From: Bolinopsis microptera
Taxonomy: Eukaryota; Ctenophora; Tentaculata; Lobata; Bolinopsidae
Assembly (NCBI RefSeq): GCF_026151205.1
Contig: NC_087078.1
Location: 10,246,675 to 10,310,674, forward strand
Direction of reading: 5' to 3'
DNA length: 64,000 nucleotides
Program-made: the position numbers and the translations under genes
Shown: in pieces, positions 21,345 to 32,200 of the stretch
Numbering within the stretch: the first letter of the stretch is position 1
How the letters are laid out: every line of letters begins with the position of its first letter
The notes under the pieces: generated by a model
Databases searched by the model: none
The model's input: the letters and a program-made list of their open reading frames with translations, nothing else
Told to the model about the DNA's origin: nothing

Positions 21345-22325
21345 TCATTTCTCCCCAGAGTGAGTTCTCATGTGTTTAGTAAGATGCATTGCTTGTCTTG
21401 CAGCATATGAACACTCAGAACATTTGAAGGGTTTGTCACCTGAGTGAGTTCTCATATGTCTAGTAAGATGACTTGCATGTTTTGCAGCATATGAACACTT
21501 AGAACACTTGAAAGGTTTTGCACCTGAGTGAGTTCTCATATGCACAGTAAGATGATCTGCTCGTCTTGCAGAATATGAACACTCAGAACACTTGAAGGGT
21601 TTCTCACCTGAGTGAGTTCTCATATGTACAGTAAGATCACCTGCATGTTTTGTAGCAAATGAACACTCAGAACACTTGAAGGGTTTCTCACTTGAGTGAG
21701 TTCTCATATGTCTAGTAAGATGACTTGAATATTTTGCAGCATATGAACACTCAGAACACTTGAAGGGTTTCTCACCTGAGTGAGTTCTCATATGTACAGT
21801 AAGATCACCGGTATGTTTTGTAGCAAATGAACACTCAGAACATTTTAAACGGTTCTCTACAGAGCTAGAGTGAATCTTTTGATGTTCTATAAGTGTTCTC
21901 GAATATGCTGCACTGAATGTACACTGTGAACACCTAAATGGTCTCACAGGCGGACTCTTACTAAGAGACAGAACTAATGTCCTCTGAGGATCAGTTCCAG
22001 TCAAGTTATCTGAAGTATCAAAGTAGTCAGGTACTTCTGGCCTGCTATGATCATGGTGCTGCTTTACATGTTCTATTAACAGACTCTCTGAGTAAACATG
22101 TTCAGCACAAACTGGACAGATAAAAATATATGGTTTATCTGATTCAGGTGTAAGTTCTTGTTTTATTGTACTATAATTTGAATTTGTTTTATGTTCTTTG
22201 ATGTGCTCAACAAAGTAGTCTTCTGAAAAGTAATGTGCTCCACACATTGGGCACAGGAAACCGTTTGACTTTTCTGGGATCTCCACTTGTTCTGATTTGA
22301 TCTCTTGTTTACAGTCTTTAGACAT
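21345..22325 (-). CDS. C2H2 zinc-finger protein, copy 4 (9 fingers)
   Basis: This 326-residue protein has the same plan as its paralogues: two N-terminal C2H2 fingers, SUMO-type IKSE and IKQE, a linker, then seven FKCSEC-type fingers ending SGEK. Finger helices include KHTGDLTV, KYSSHLTR, KHAGDLTV, RRADHLTV, KHASHLTR and RQAMHLTK. It has a three-residue insertion (SSS) in the first array linker and lacks the usual GEKP there. I start at the Met of MSKDC because a splice acceptor (CTCAG) lies one base upstream; the in-frame upstream Met is inside the intron. It sits directly downstream of the whole PDE12-like gene on the same strand. The 5' intron contains the mariner-type element. Confidence 0.9.
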   Translation of the reverse strand: MSKDCKQEIKSEQVEIPEKSNGFLCPMCGAHYFSEDYFVEHIKEHKTNSNYSTIKQELTPESDKPYIFICPVCAEHVYSESLLIEHVKQHHDHSRPEVPDYFDTSDNLTGTDPQRTLVLSLSKSPPVRPFRCSQCTFSAAYSRTLIEHQKIHSSSVENRLKCSECSFATKHTGDLTVHMRTHSGEKPFKCSECSYAAKYSSHLTRHMRTHSSEKPFKCSECSFATKHAGDLTVHMRTHSGEKPFKCSECSYSARRADHLTVHMRTHSGAKPFKCSKCSYAAKHASHLTRHMRTHSGDKPFKCSECSYAARQAMHLTKHMRTHSGEK

Positions 22326-22573
22326 TCTGAGGTATTGGAATATAAGAGATATATAAAAGTACATTTATTTAAAATTCGATCGTGAAGGAATTTGGAATTG
22401 ATAACGTGCCTTATCCAATGAAAATTACAAATATTTTCCCAGTTGAACCACCGGGACAGTATCCCAAAATGTATAATCTTATTTCATTAACTACAGTCTT
22501 TAATTTTACTTAAGCTCAATAGTTTATTATATTCGAAAGGAACGACCAAGCTAAAATAAAAGTTATAATAGTA

Positions 22574-24098
22574 CAGGGTGGCCCATAAGTGACTACCCAC
22601 ACGCAACCTCTTAATAACTCACGTAATTCGTCTCCAAATTGCACCAAAATTTCAGAGATTATAGATATGGGTCAAACTTAGATTTCCTGAAAGTTTCGTA
22701 AGCCACGCCCAATTACAGTGGGCGTGGCGTGACACTCCCTCTTTTTCACTATTGTCTTCATAAAATGAGAACGCTTTAAGCTAAGAACTCAAAATTTTTT
22801 GCACACATTTGGCTTGATAATTGAAAACTTTTCCAAAAGTTTCAAGTTCATTGGTTAAAATATGGCTGAGTTATGACCATTTTAAAATCCATCGGATATG
22901 TGATCCGAGCACTCAGTCAGTGATATTTGCACTCAATTAGTGATCTCGTCACCCAATCTGATCAAGAGTAAGGCGTTATCGTGTATTAATGAGGTTCATT
23001 AGGCTTTGATTGGATACCGATGATGTCTTTGCTAGAAAGGAAAACACAAATTTTTAGGATAAATCAATAAATGAAATCAACTAATAAAAATTCCCACACA
23101 AAAACAATTCAATAATTTCAATTAAGATGTTCAAGGAATGTGTTGGCGAAATCTATCCTCGATTGGAAATCACGGTCCAAAAGTTTGTGTTTCTTTGTGA
23201 TTCGGTAGGCCCGGTTAGAAAGGTCTTGCTTTAGGATTCGCTGAAGGGTTGTTCTGCTGAGGTCTAAGGCAGGAGCTCGTTTCCGGGTGCCAATCTTAGG
23301 TGTGTCCATCACGTCACCAACAACCATCGTGATGTTTTCTACAGTCCTCGCAGTTCGTCTTCTGCCGACTCTTCGCCGATCGTGTGCAGAAAACGTAAAC
23401 TTGATCTTGTGATGAATGTCAAAGCAGCTTTTCCGGCAAGGGGGTGGTCGGTTGAATTTCATCTGAAATTGTCGTTTAATCTGAGGGTAGAACTCCCCAT
23501 TTTCTTTCTTCAGGTAGACGAACAATCGTTGTTCTGCAGTAAAGGGAGGATAGTGAACCATTTTTATTGATTGTAAGGAACCTGCGAATAGCAGGGCTAA
23601 CAAGCCCTGAAATGGTGACACCACCATAAATTCGTGTGATAGCGTTTTACTTTTAGGTGCTGTCAGCTGTATAGGCCGGCCCATAAGCAGGCTGCAACCA
23701 ATCAAGCGGTGCATGTGAGCCAAACAGGCCATTATCCAAGTGACGAGATCACTGACTGAGTGCTCGGATCACGTATCCGATGAGTTTTGAAATGGTCATA
23801 ACTTAGCCATATTTTAACCAATGAACTTGAAACTTTGGGAAAGGTTTTCAATTATCAAGCCAAATGTGTGCAAAAAATTTGGAGTTCTTAGCTTAAAGCG
23901 TTCTCATTTTATGAAGACAATAGTGAAAAAGAGGGAGTGTCACGCCACGCCCACTGTAATTGGGCGTGGCTTACGAAACTTTCAGGAAATCTAAGTTTGA
24001 CCCATATCTATAATCTCTGAAATTTTGGTGCAATTTGGAGACGAATTACGTGAGTTATTAAGAGGTTGCGTGTGGGTAGTCACTTATGGGCCACCCTG
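22574..24098 (-). mobile_element. Tc1/mariner-superfamily element with ~350 bp terminal inverted repeats
   Basis: It starts CAGGGTGGCCCATAAGTGAC and ends with the complement; TA lies on both sides (22572-22573 and 24099-24100). The arms run to about 22926 and 23746 and are nearly identical, which argues for recent activity. The enclosed frame encodes only the DNA-binding part of a transposase. It lies in the 5' intron of zinc-finger copy 4. Confidence 0.9.
23118..23561 (-). CDS. Mariner-type transposase DNA-binding domain only
   Basis: This is a 147-residue open frame starting MVHYPPFTAEQRLFVYLKKE. It resembles the paired helix-turn-helix N-terminus of mariner-type transposases: first helix-turn-helix (TAEQR ... 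FNRPPP), a basic GRRRTART segment between the helices, and a second helix-turn-helix region (LSRTTLQRILKQDL) ending FANTFLEHLN and a stop. The catalytic DDE/D domain that should follow is absent, and the stop is soon followed by the left inverted repeat. Such a protein can bind the inverted repeats but cannot cut. It may be a relic or a self-made repressor. A longer frame extends upstream to 23732 but its extra residues do not look transposase-like. Confidence 0.78.
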   Translation of the reverse strand: MVHYPPFTAEQRLFVYLKKENGEFYPQIKRQFQMKFNRPPPCRKSCFDIHHKIKFTFSAHDRRRVGRRRTARTVENITMVVGDVMDTPKIGTRKRAPALDLSRTTLQRILKQDLSNRAYRITKKHKLLDRDFQSRIDFANTFLEHLN

Positions 24099-24334
24099 TA
24101 TATAAAATTAAAACTTACTAATATTCACACCACGTAACCAAAGCACATCAATTATTAATAATGTAAATCACATTTAATTGTTTACTTAATAAAACAAAAC
24201 TGTTTGTAATATGATATCATACTGAATAATATCAATAATAACTAATCCCCGAATTTACAAATTCAACAAAATAGTCCATACACGGTCAAAGATGGAATTA
24301 ATATTTCACAGAAAGTGCTAAAAGTTGTTAAGAT

Positions 24335-27300
24335 CTAAACAGTATCTGCAAGTAAGATATCAGATATAATGGGAAGATGATCAGAGGGGAATATAGCACT
24401 AGGACATCCCTCACTTTCCTCCAGATCAGACAGATTTGGAGATGGAGTCACGTGGCCAACCTGGAAATTAGAAAAAGGGTAAATTTGAAAGTACAAATCA
24501 CACAAATCAAAAATTACGATCTCTACGATATGCGACAAGATTAACGCCATCTTAGGCCGCGATGAAAGTGATGACTCCTCGGACTAATTTAAATATATTC
24601 CTTCTGTAACGTCCTCAATAAATTTATTTAATTGTAGTTCTAGTTGTGAAAATAGTTTTGATATAAAATCCAAACATTAGCTTCTATCTTTTTAAGACGA
24701 AAACAAGATAGTAAAGTGAGGATTTATTTGTAATCATTATGATCAAAATAGAGATTATTATAGCTTCTCCAACTAACCGTTGAATTTTCATCACACACGA
24801 TATAATCTATAACGTCTTTAAAGTCAGCAGTATAGTTTGTGTAGTTTGGTTCACCCCGGGCCAGAGTAAGTTTTAAAGGATTCCGAACATTTTTATGCAA
24901 GAAGTTTTGCAATTCGTCCCCATTCTCGACCTGAATATATTATGTTGTGTTGTGAAAATTTGTACCTTTCTAACGTATGGAAATCGAAGTAACTGAAAAT
25001 TGTTTCGAAGAAGTGCGCCACCTGAACACCCATTGCATAAGCAAAACAGTCTAACTTGTATTGCAAAACAAAACAAAACAATAAATAAAATACAAATAGT
25101 AGCTGAGAATAAGAATTGTTCAGATACCTGCGAGACCACTCCATCAGTGAGATAAGCATGAACTAAACTGGTTGTCTGAGAGTTCATATCACCACAAATA
25201 ACCACACTGACACCCTCCCCCTGCTTCTGATAAACCTTCCTAACAGCCTGGATCTTGCTACAGAGGGCATGTATGTGGAACAGTGCTATTATGTGGTATT
25301 TAGGATTCCAGTACAGATGTGTGTTGCCAACTATTACTAGTTTCTTGGATTCTTTGTTTTTTAAAACGACTATCTGTGACATGATCGATCTGATTGATAT
25401 GTCTCTCCAGGTTTCTGGAAATTTGCTGTTCATTTGGTTACCTGGAGTTTCTAGTGTTAACTAATTTATCCAAATATTAACATTTAGAATTTCCAGTTTA
25501 TACAACTAACCCGTCAATATATTAACGGTTTCCTTCTAATTTAACCACATCTGTGTCGGGCCGAATTCTACACAGCTTAGTCTGGTTACACTCGTGAAGC
25601 AATCAATCTAGACAGGTTGTGTGCATTATTATATGATATTACTTACTTTAAATTACGATGTCAAATGTATATTTAATAATCGTTGCATATTATCGATTAA
25701 CAAGAAATGCGGCCGCTTTTCTTTTGTGGATGGCCGCTCAATTTCCCGATCCGTGATGGAGTATTTGATCATATTCCATACCACCTGTGGACCCCAGTCT
25801 TTACTGTTTATAAGCATGCAGATATGGCGGAGTGACAGGCCGAGCGCCGCCCAGTTGATATAATTCCATATTTAATTTGAAAATCGTGTATATTTCTATG
25901 TAACCATATGTTTATTGTTTATGCAACCTGACACGGATCTGTGCAAAATAGTAATACTAACTCAAAATAATAATAATATGCTATCAATTAGTCCCGAGCG
26001 GGATGCGTACATGATGAAATTAACAATGTACTTGAACATTTCAGCACCGCGCGCCAACAATTGTTTAATTCAGATTTTCGCGCAAAATAACTTTGCGCAG
26101 GCAGACACGTGGGCGAAACGTACGCAGACACGCACGCTCGCACGCAGGTACGGTCGCAAAGCTACCATATCCCAAAAAAACCTCGATCGCTAACCCTTGT
26201 CCTTGACTCTTTTGTGCCTTCGGCACTTGAGTCATGGATCGGGAAAAAATCTGTTTGAACTTACCAAGGTCGATCAAGTCCAACATTTGAGAGTTTTCTT
26301 GATACAAATCTGGTAAAGGGAAACTTTCATACTGGCACTGAAAAGTGAAGCACTTTTTAAAAAATCAATTACTCATACTCTGTTGAGGACTGAGAATGCA
26401 AAATTTGCTCATAAATAAACAGGAAACTAGTACAAATAGAGTACAATGCGAGGTAGAAACGATGAATTTAATCTAATGTAAAAAAATCTAAAAAAAGAGT
26501 AACTGGGTATTACAATCAGTATAATGTTCAGATTATAATATTATGTGCACTGCTATTTGCAACATAACTTACTTCTTCATACTGGTCAAGTTTAAAGAAA
26601 ATAGCACAACCAGCTTTGAATCTTCCTTTTTTCACTGTAATGTGTCCCTGGTACGACTGCAACATTGGCACCAGATATTTGCTAAATGTTTTATCTTCAA
26701 CCTGAGCAGTTTTACATTGGTTTCCTTGAAAGGTGGGCAGATATCAATTCAGAATTATTAGTTTCTTCTTTTAAATCATAACTTAACTGAATACAATTCA
26801 ATACTGACCAGTGCAGTACTAACTTACTTCTTGCAAACAGAGCAGGTGAGGATTGTGAGCCCAAACTTCAGCCACAATTCTTGGCTCTCTGTATTCCCTG
26901 GCCTGGTACTTCTTTGAACAGTAAGGAAAATGGTTTGTGATTGGCTTTGTCTTAGATTCCATAAAAACATCTGCAAACTTAGAAATCATTAATTCTAGAA
27001 TTTACAAGGCTGCTAAATGACTGTTCTTATGTAATGGCGGCCTGTTATGGACCACAGCTGTTTTTTATTTCTTTAAAAGTTACCCAAAAACACAGCTGGA
27101 ATGTTTAAAAGTCACCATGCTTGTGAGAAATTTATTTCTTAATGGGTATTATATAATGTTACTCACCAGCCAAAATGTTGTAGGACATAAGTCTTGTATA
27201 ACCATATTCTATTGGAACAGCTCTTGAGAGCAATATGTTGGTATCTTTATCGTCAATTACTGGACCAATAACATTAGAAAAAACTGTCTCTACTCCTGTA

Positions 27301-28012
27301 AAGAAATAGATGATTACAACATGGAAATGGAAATAAACTCATGCTCCACATGTGCATTGGCCATCAATTACCATAAGGAGACATTATAACCAATGTCTAG
27401 TAACAATGACAGAAATAAAGACTTACCCACAGCTTTACTCGAAAGTCGTATAACATTTCCGACCAGCTTTTGATACAGCAATAGCACCTCTGAAGTTGAG
27501 ATTTGTTCCCATGAATCACTGTCTTTAGCTTTAGTCTCCCAAGTATAAGTGAGGTCATTTAAGGTCAAATCTATCAATTTGACTGTGGGGGAGATCGCCA
27601 GACCTGATAACATTAAATAATAAGACCAAAATCTACCAACCAATATAGTCTGTAGAAATTTAACTTGCCAAACAAAAAAGATTTGTAACCAACCTGCGAC
27701 TGGTGTATTGGGAATCTTTAGAGATTCGATAGTAGGAGGATCAACCAAAATCTCATAAACAATGTCATTACAAACGAATTGGTTGGTTGGGATTAGAGCA
27801 TCACACAACTCGACAGTTTTCTTAACAGTAGTTCCTCTACAGTCAGTGAGAGCTACTGTTTTAACTTCAGTGGGTAATTTTGATTTTATCCTGTTGACAA
27901 ATGCTTCCACAGTCTCATTTGATGATCGATCAAAGCGTTTTGTTTGATATGGCAGGTGAAGAAGTATACATAATCTATTCTTTGACAAGGTACGAACCAC
28001 AAGACGGTTCAT
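24335..28012 (-). CDS. PDE12: PDE12-like 2',5'-phosphodiesterase (EEP nuclease), complete, 9 exons
   Basis: Coding exons on the minus strand are 27694-28012, 27427-27603, 27167-27295, 26828-26970, 26573-26701, 26265-26337, 25128-25441, 24778-24930 and 24335-24460. Every border is GT-AG, phases agree, and they join to 520 codons plus a stop. The product matches vertebrate PDE12: an N-terminal beta-rich region (VVR ... VDPPTIESLKIPNTPVAG), then an endonuclease/exonuclease/phosphatase fold. Active-site motifs are SYNILAD (Asn205), LQE (Glu256), NTHLYW, GDMN (Asp408, Asn410) and FPSDH (His507). The human enzyme degrades 2',5'-oligoadenylate and trims mitochondrial poly(A) tails. The human protein is 609 residues; this one lacks its mitochondrial leader. 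A splice acceptor at 28036 suggests a further upstream exon. Intron 6 holds an insertion. Confidence 0.92.
25701..26248. mobile_element. Unclassified insertion in PDE12 intron 6
   Basis: The host reads straight across this point in units 0 to 3. The left ~290 bases (AATGCGGCCGCTTTT ... ATGGCGGAGTGACAGGCCGA ... CTATCAATT) recur at about 45528-45850 and 63385-63680, and part of it inverted near 40585-40625. The right half is unrelated to those copies and is GC-richer. No transposase, clear inverted repeat or tail is visible. Confidence 0.65.
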
Positions 28013-28497
28013 GATGTCATTTACAGTACATGTATCTGTAAAATTATTAAATTACCATTTTTAATAGTAAAATACAATGTTTGTGTACTGAAAAGTACCC
28101 TCACGGCTCACAGTAATATTTTTATGAAACAAAATAGGGTGAAAATAACTTGTACAACTGCTACTTGTTTGTTAAGAAAGATGTATATCCTGTCATCACT
28201 CCTGGAGTAATGGATATTATATGTTTATTTCAATAAATATAAGAAAGATAGGTATTTTGGCAATGTCCTCCTTAGCCATCAATCAAATATTTTTCAATAT
28301 TGTATTCGATAAAGAATTAATGTTGGTGGGGCAATATTTATTATATATTTTTTTCACATTACATAGTACGATGATATTTAGTAGACAGATGGATGTGATG
28401 TCATAAATTTTACTTTACTTTACATTACTTTGTACTTTAGCAAAGATGTAACAATAAAAACAGCTTTAAATTAAAATAAATAGAATCATGCAATATG
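28013..28497. other. PDE12 upstream region without recognisable gene
   Basis: About 485 AT-rich bases. A splice acceptor (TTTTACAG, 28036-28043 on the minus strand) is the only clear signal. The words TTTACTTTACTTTAC near 28408 recur inverted near 55095. I find no promoter motif and no upstream coding exon here. Confidence 0.4.
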
Positions 28498-28543
28498 ATA
28501 TGTGTTAAAGGACATGTATGGGCTTAGTAAAAGATGGAACTAA

Positions 28544-29225
28544 GTGTGCAGAACTACCCCAGGAGTTGCAGATAGGCTCACTCCTCTGGAACAAGTAACA
28601 CGTGATGAGTTTATCCCAGCTATCATCAACAGGCTGTTTAGCTGCACTGATGAACTAAGGAACATAATGGCTCTACCACCAAGATATGGAGGATTGGGTA
28701 TACCAGTTATGATGGACATGGCAGACCGAGAGTACAAATTCTCATGTAGAGCCACAAAACCCCTTAAAGAAGCTATTCTCAAGCAGGTAGACAACTACAC
28801 AGAGGACTGGAGAGTAAGCAAAGGAGTGAAAACTGAGATAACAACTGAACGAAATCTCTTCTATCGACAAAAACAAGCGGAAATACGCCAGGAGCTCGAG
28901 TCAACACCACTGGCAAAGTTGATGTTCCGACTAGCTGCTGAGAAAGGGGCAAGTGCTTGGTTAACAGCACTACCTTTAAAAGAGTATGGATATCTGATGA
29001 ACAAACAACAGTTCTCAGACGCAATAGCACTCAGATATAACCTAAACTTAAAGGACAGCCCTAAGACATGTACGTGTGGCCAAAAGTACTCAGCAAACCA
29101 TGCGCTCATCTGCAAACTCGGTGGATATGTGTCACTGCGGCACAACTCGCTGAGAGACACCTTTGCTGAACTAATGAGAACTGTGAAATGCAAGGATGTG
29201 CAGACTGAGCCAGTTCTTCTTCCAG
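28544..29225 (+). pseudogene. PHD/RT retroelement: RT C-terminal part, plus-strand copy
   Basis: It encodes the region from CRTTPGVADRLTPLEQ to TEPVLLPV, with a CTCGQKYSANHALIC zinc-binding motif, closely matching the minus-strand copy. The apparent extension LYKIIQTIYT comes from the inserted element and not from this protein. It continues in frame at 32455. Confidence 0.85.
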
Positions 29226-32200
29226 TATTATATAAAATTATTCAAACAATATACACATAATATATAGCAATGACCCTATATAAAAACAAACCTTTAAGAA
29301 TATAAAAAATTCCCTAAACACTCAAAAATTACCCTTGGCCTTGTGGCTCCAAGTTAAGATCTAGACTGTTTATATTAACAATGTTTTTTCTCGCACCTCT
29401 GTCTCCACGGAGAGAAATCACTGTTGTTCTTAGGATTTCAAAGCGAAGGCGCTTTCTGATGTAACCTACAGCATCCGAGTACCTCTGGCCAGTGTGGTAC
29501 TCCATCTTACTGGCCAGCTTTTTTACCAGTCTTTCAGCCTCACTACCCATTCCACCAGAAGTCGAGAACACTAAAGGTGTGAAGCTTCCTTTCTCCACTT
29601 CAAGAACCCAAGGTTGTAACATCGCTTTTTCTCATTTTCATGGGACTGGTACATTGCTGGGATCGATTTGCTTGCATTGGAGGGGGCTGGGGCATGAAAT
29701 ACCCTTACATCAAAATATGCCCTCTCTGGAGCATTCCAAATCGATCTTGCAGAAATGTCCAGCCTAGCTTGGTCTCCAAGTACTGTTCCCTTAGGCAACT
29801 TCAGACCATCAACTGGAAGAAGAACTGGCTCAGTCTGCACATCCTTGCATTTCACAGTTCTCATTAGTTCAGCAAAGGTGTCTCTCAGCGAGTTGTGCCG
29901 CAGTGACACATATCCACCGAGTTTGCAGATGAGCGCATGGTTTGCTGAGTACTTTTGGCCACACGTACATGTCTTAGGGCTGTCCTTTAAGTTTAGGTTA
30001 TATCTGAGTGCTATTGCGTCTGAGAACTGTTGTTTGTTCATCAGATATCCATACTCTTTTAAAGGTAGTGCTGTTAACCAAGCACTTGCCCCTTTCTCAG
30101 CAGCTAGTTGGAACATCAACTTTGCCAGTGGTGTTGACTCGAGCTCCTGGCGTATATCCACTTGTTTTTGTCGATAGAAGAGATTTCGTTCAGTTGTTAT
30201 CTCAGTTTTCACTCCTTTGCTTACTCTCCAGTCCGCTGTGTAGTTGTCTACCTGCTTGAGAATAGCTTCTTTAAGGGGTTTTGTGGCTCTACATGAGAAT
30301 TTGTACTCTCGGTCTGCCATGTCCATCATAACTGGTATACCCAATCCTCCATATCTTGGTGGTAGAGCCATTATGTTCCTTAGTTCATCAGTGCAGCTAA
30401 ACAGCCTGTTGATGATAGCTGGGATAAACTCATCACGTGTTACTTGTTCCAGAGGAGTGAGCCTATCTGCAATTCCTGGGGTAGTTCTGCACACATAGTT
30501 CCATCTTTTACTAAGCCCATACATGTATGCACTGTATGCTATTTGAGGTTCTCTTGATGCTATATCATTTAATTGTTTAAGATCACGACACCATTCTTGA
30601 ACTTTTTCCTCGATGAAAGCCCCTTTTCCTTCATCAGTTCCGATAAAGCTGCCCAGATATCGTCGACCAATACTTGTCACATTGACATCTGGGAACAAGT
30701 TTCTTGCCTTCTCTTCGTGCTCAGGCTTGACTATCACCCATGTCTTGGAAGATTTAGGGTTGTAACCAAAAAGTGGTCCTTTAATGCAGAGGTTATCCCA
30801 CCATTTCCTCATTTCTTCCAGTTTTCCCCCAGCAGCAGAGTCATCAGCATACCAGATCTGAGTCACTTTTCTCTCAATGTTTCCTGCATCAATCAATGGT
30901 ATTGTACCACATGCATAAAATCCCATAGCAGGTGGATCACCTTGTGTTGTCCCTTCTTCACTAAAAAGATGTTCATCTTCTCCTGCAATAAACAGTCTAG
31001 CAGGCATTCTGTAGGTGTTCATAATGTAGGTAGCAACTTCTGGACATACAATATACATGTTGTTAAGAGCTGCCTCTCGGTTCAGCAAGTTGAATGCATT
31101 CTCTGCATCCACTAAGATGATGGCTTCAGTTTCAGGATCTTCAAAGCAGTCCCTCGCAGCATGAACAGCTGCTTCCACTCCTCCCTGAAGACCAGCACAC
31201 ACTTGAATAGGAGCAGTGGCACCAACCAGATCCTTCTGTAGGAGGGTCATCACTGTCTTCCCTATTATCCTTCGTAAGACTTCACCAATGCCAACAGGCC
31301 TGACGCCAGGCTTTTTATCCAGGGGAACAAGTCGACATGCTGTCAATGAGGTCAACATCGTTGGATCCAGATTCCTGACACATAGTTTCCTTGCTATCCC
31401 TGCTATAGCATTGCATAGATCCTCACACTTCTTACCAAACTGTTTAGAACACAGTAGTCTCTTCCACGCATCCGCATCCATTCCTGAAGGCCCTGCAGCA
31501 CCCTGTACTCTCTTTGCTGCTTGTCTTATCGATTCCCCGTCAATACTGTCAAAGATAACCGGCTCTACTCTCCTCACTGGTCCACTCTGACAGCTTCCCT
31601 TTGATGCAGGTGATGCCTTGGGATGCTTCTCTTTCAGTACTTTTATCACATCTGGAGTGGGTTCAAGAATCCCGGTGGCATTTTCGCCAATCCACCTCAT
31701 TGCTGCACTGACTTTACCTTTCATCATAAGTCGAGTGAAGACTCTCTCAACATGGCCATGTTCATGTTTCCCCTTTCCCATTCTTCTCTGAATCTCCTGT
31801 CCTTCTCGCAGCAACTCTTCTAACTTACCTGCCTGCCACAAAACAAGCCTTCTCTTCAACACTTCAGTGTGTTCCTTTGCTTTGGATCTCTTTGAGGGTT
31901 TCTGCAACAGTAGTGATGGCATTATCATCAAAAGGGTCATGATCACTGATTCCATAGTACTGCCTGCTGAAAAATTGTTGGCCACTTTAGTCATTTCCTC
32001 AATGAATGCTTTTCCTGCAGCCCCTGAGGGAAGCAGAAATATGTTTCTTCTCCATTTGACTACAACACCATATATTCCCTCACATTGTGTTAGAACTTCC
32101 CAACTATTCCATGATCTTAATTTCAATTGAGATGGATCCCTTACATTTTCATAACCTGGGAAACAGCACTCCTTTCCCTCTTCTTCCACAATATGAGGGT

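Larger units (their letters stand above)
19586..26443 (-). repeat. Tandem segmental duplication unit 4, continuous with the parent PDE12 gene
   Basis: This is the rightmost unit. It contains zinc-finger copy 4 and PDE12 exons 9 to 6, but here exon 6 is followed by the rest of PDE12 instead of another zinc-finger gene. It is therefore the likely ancestral arrangement from which the array was copied. It is lengthened by TTAA-flanked, mariner-type and unclassified insertions. Confidence 0.82.

Noticed and set aside
22326-22364. 13-residue N-terminal extension of zinc-finger copy 4
   Set aside because: It reads through a splice acceptor, and the paralogues do not keep the frame upstream of MSKDC.
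23562-23732. N-terminal extension of the mariner frame to 204 residues
   Set aside because: The extra residues do not resemble a transposase, and MVHYPPFTAEQR aligns with the usual beginning of the helix-turn-helix domain.
29640-32130. Several plus-strand frames of 65-180 codons
   Set aside because: They lie antisense to the RT protein and have no family features.
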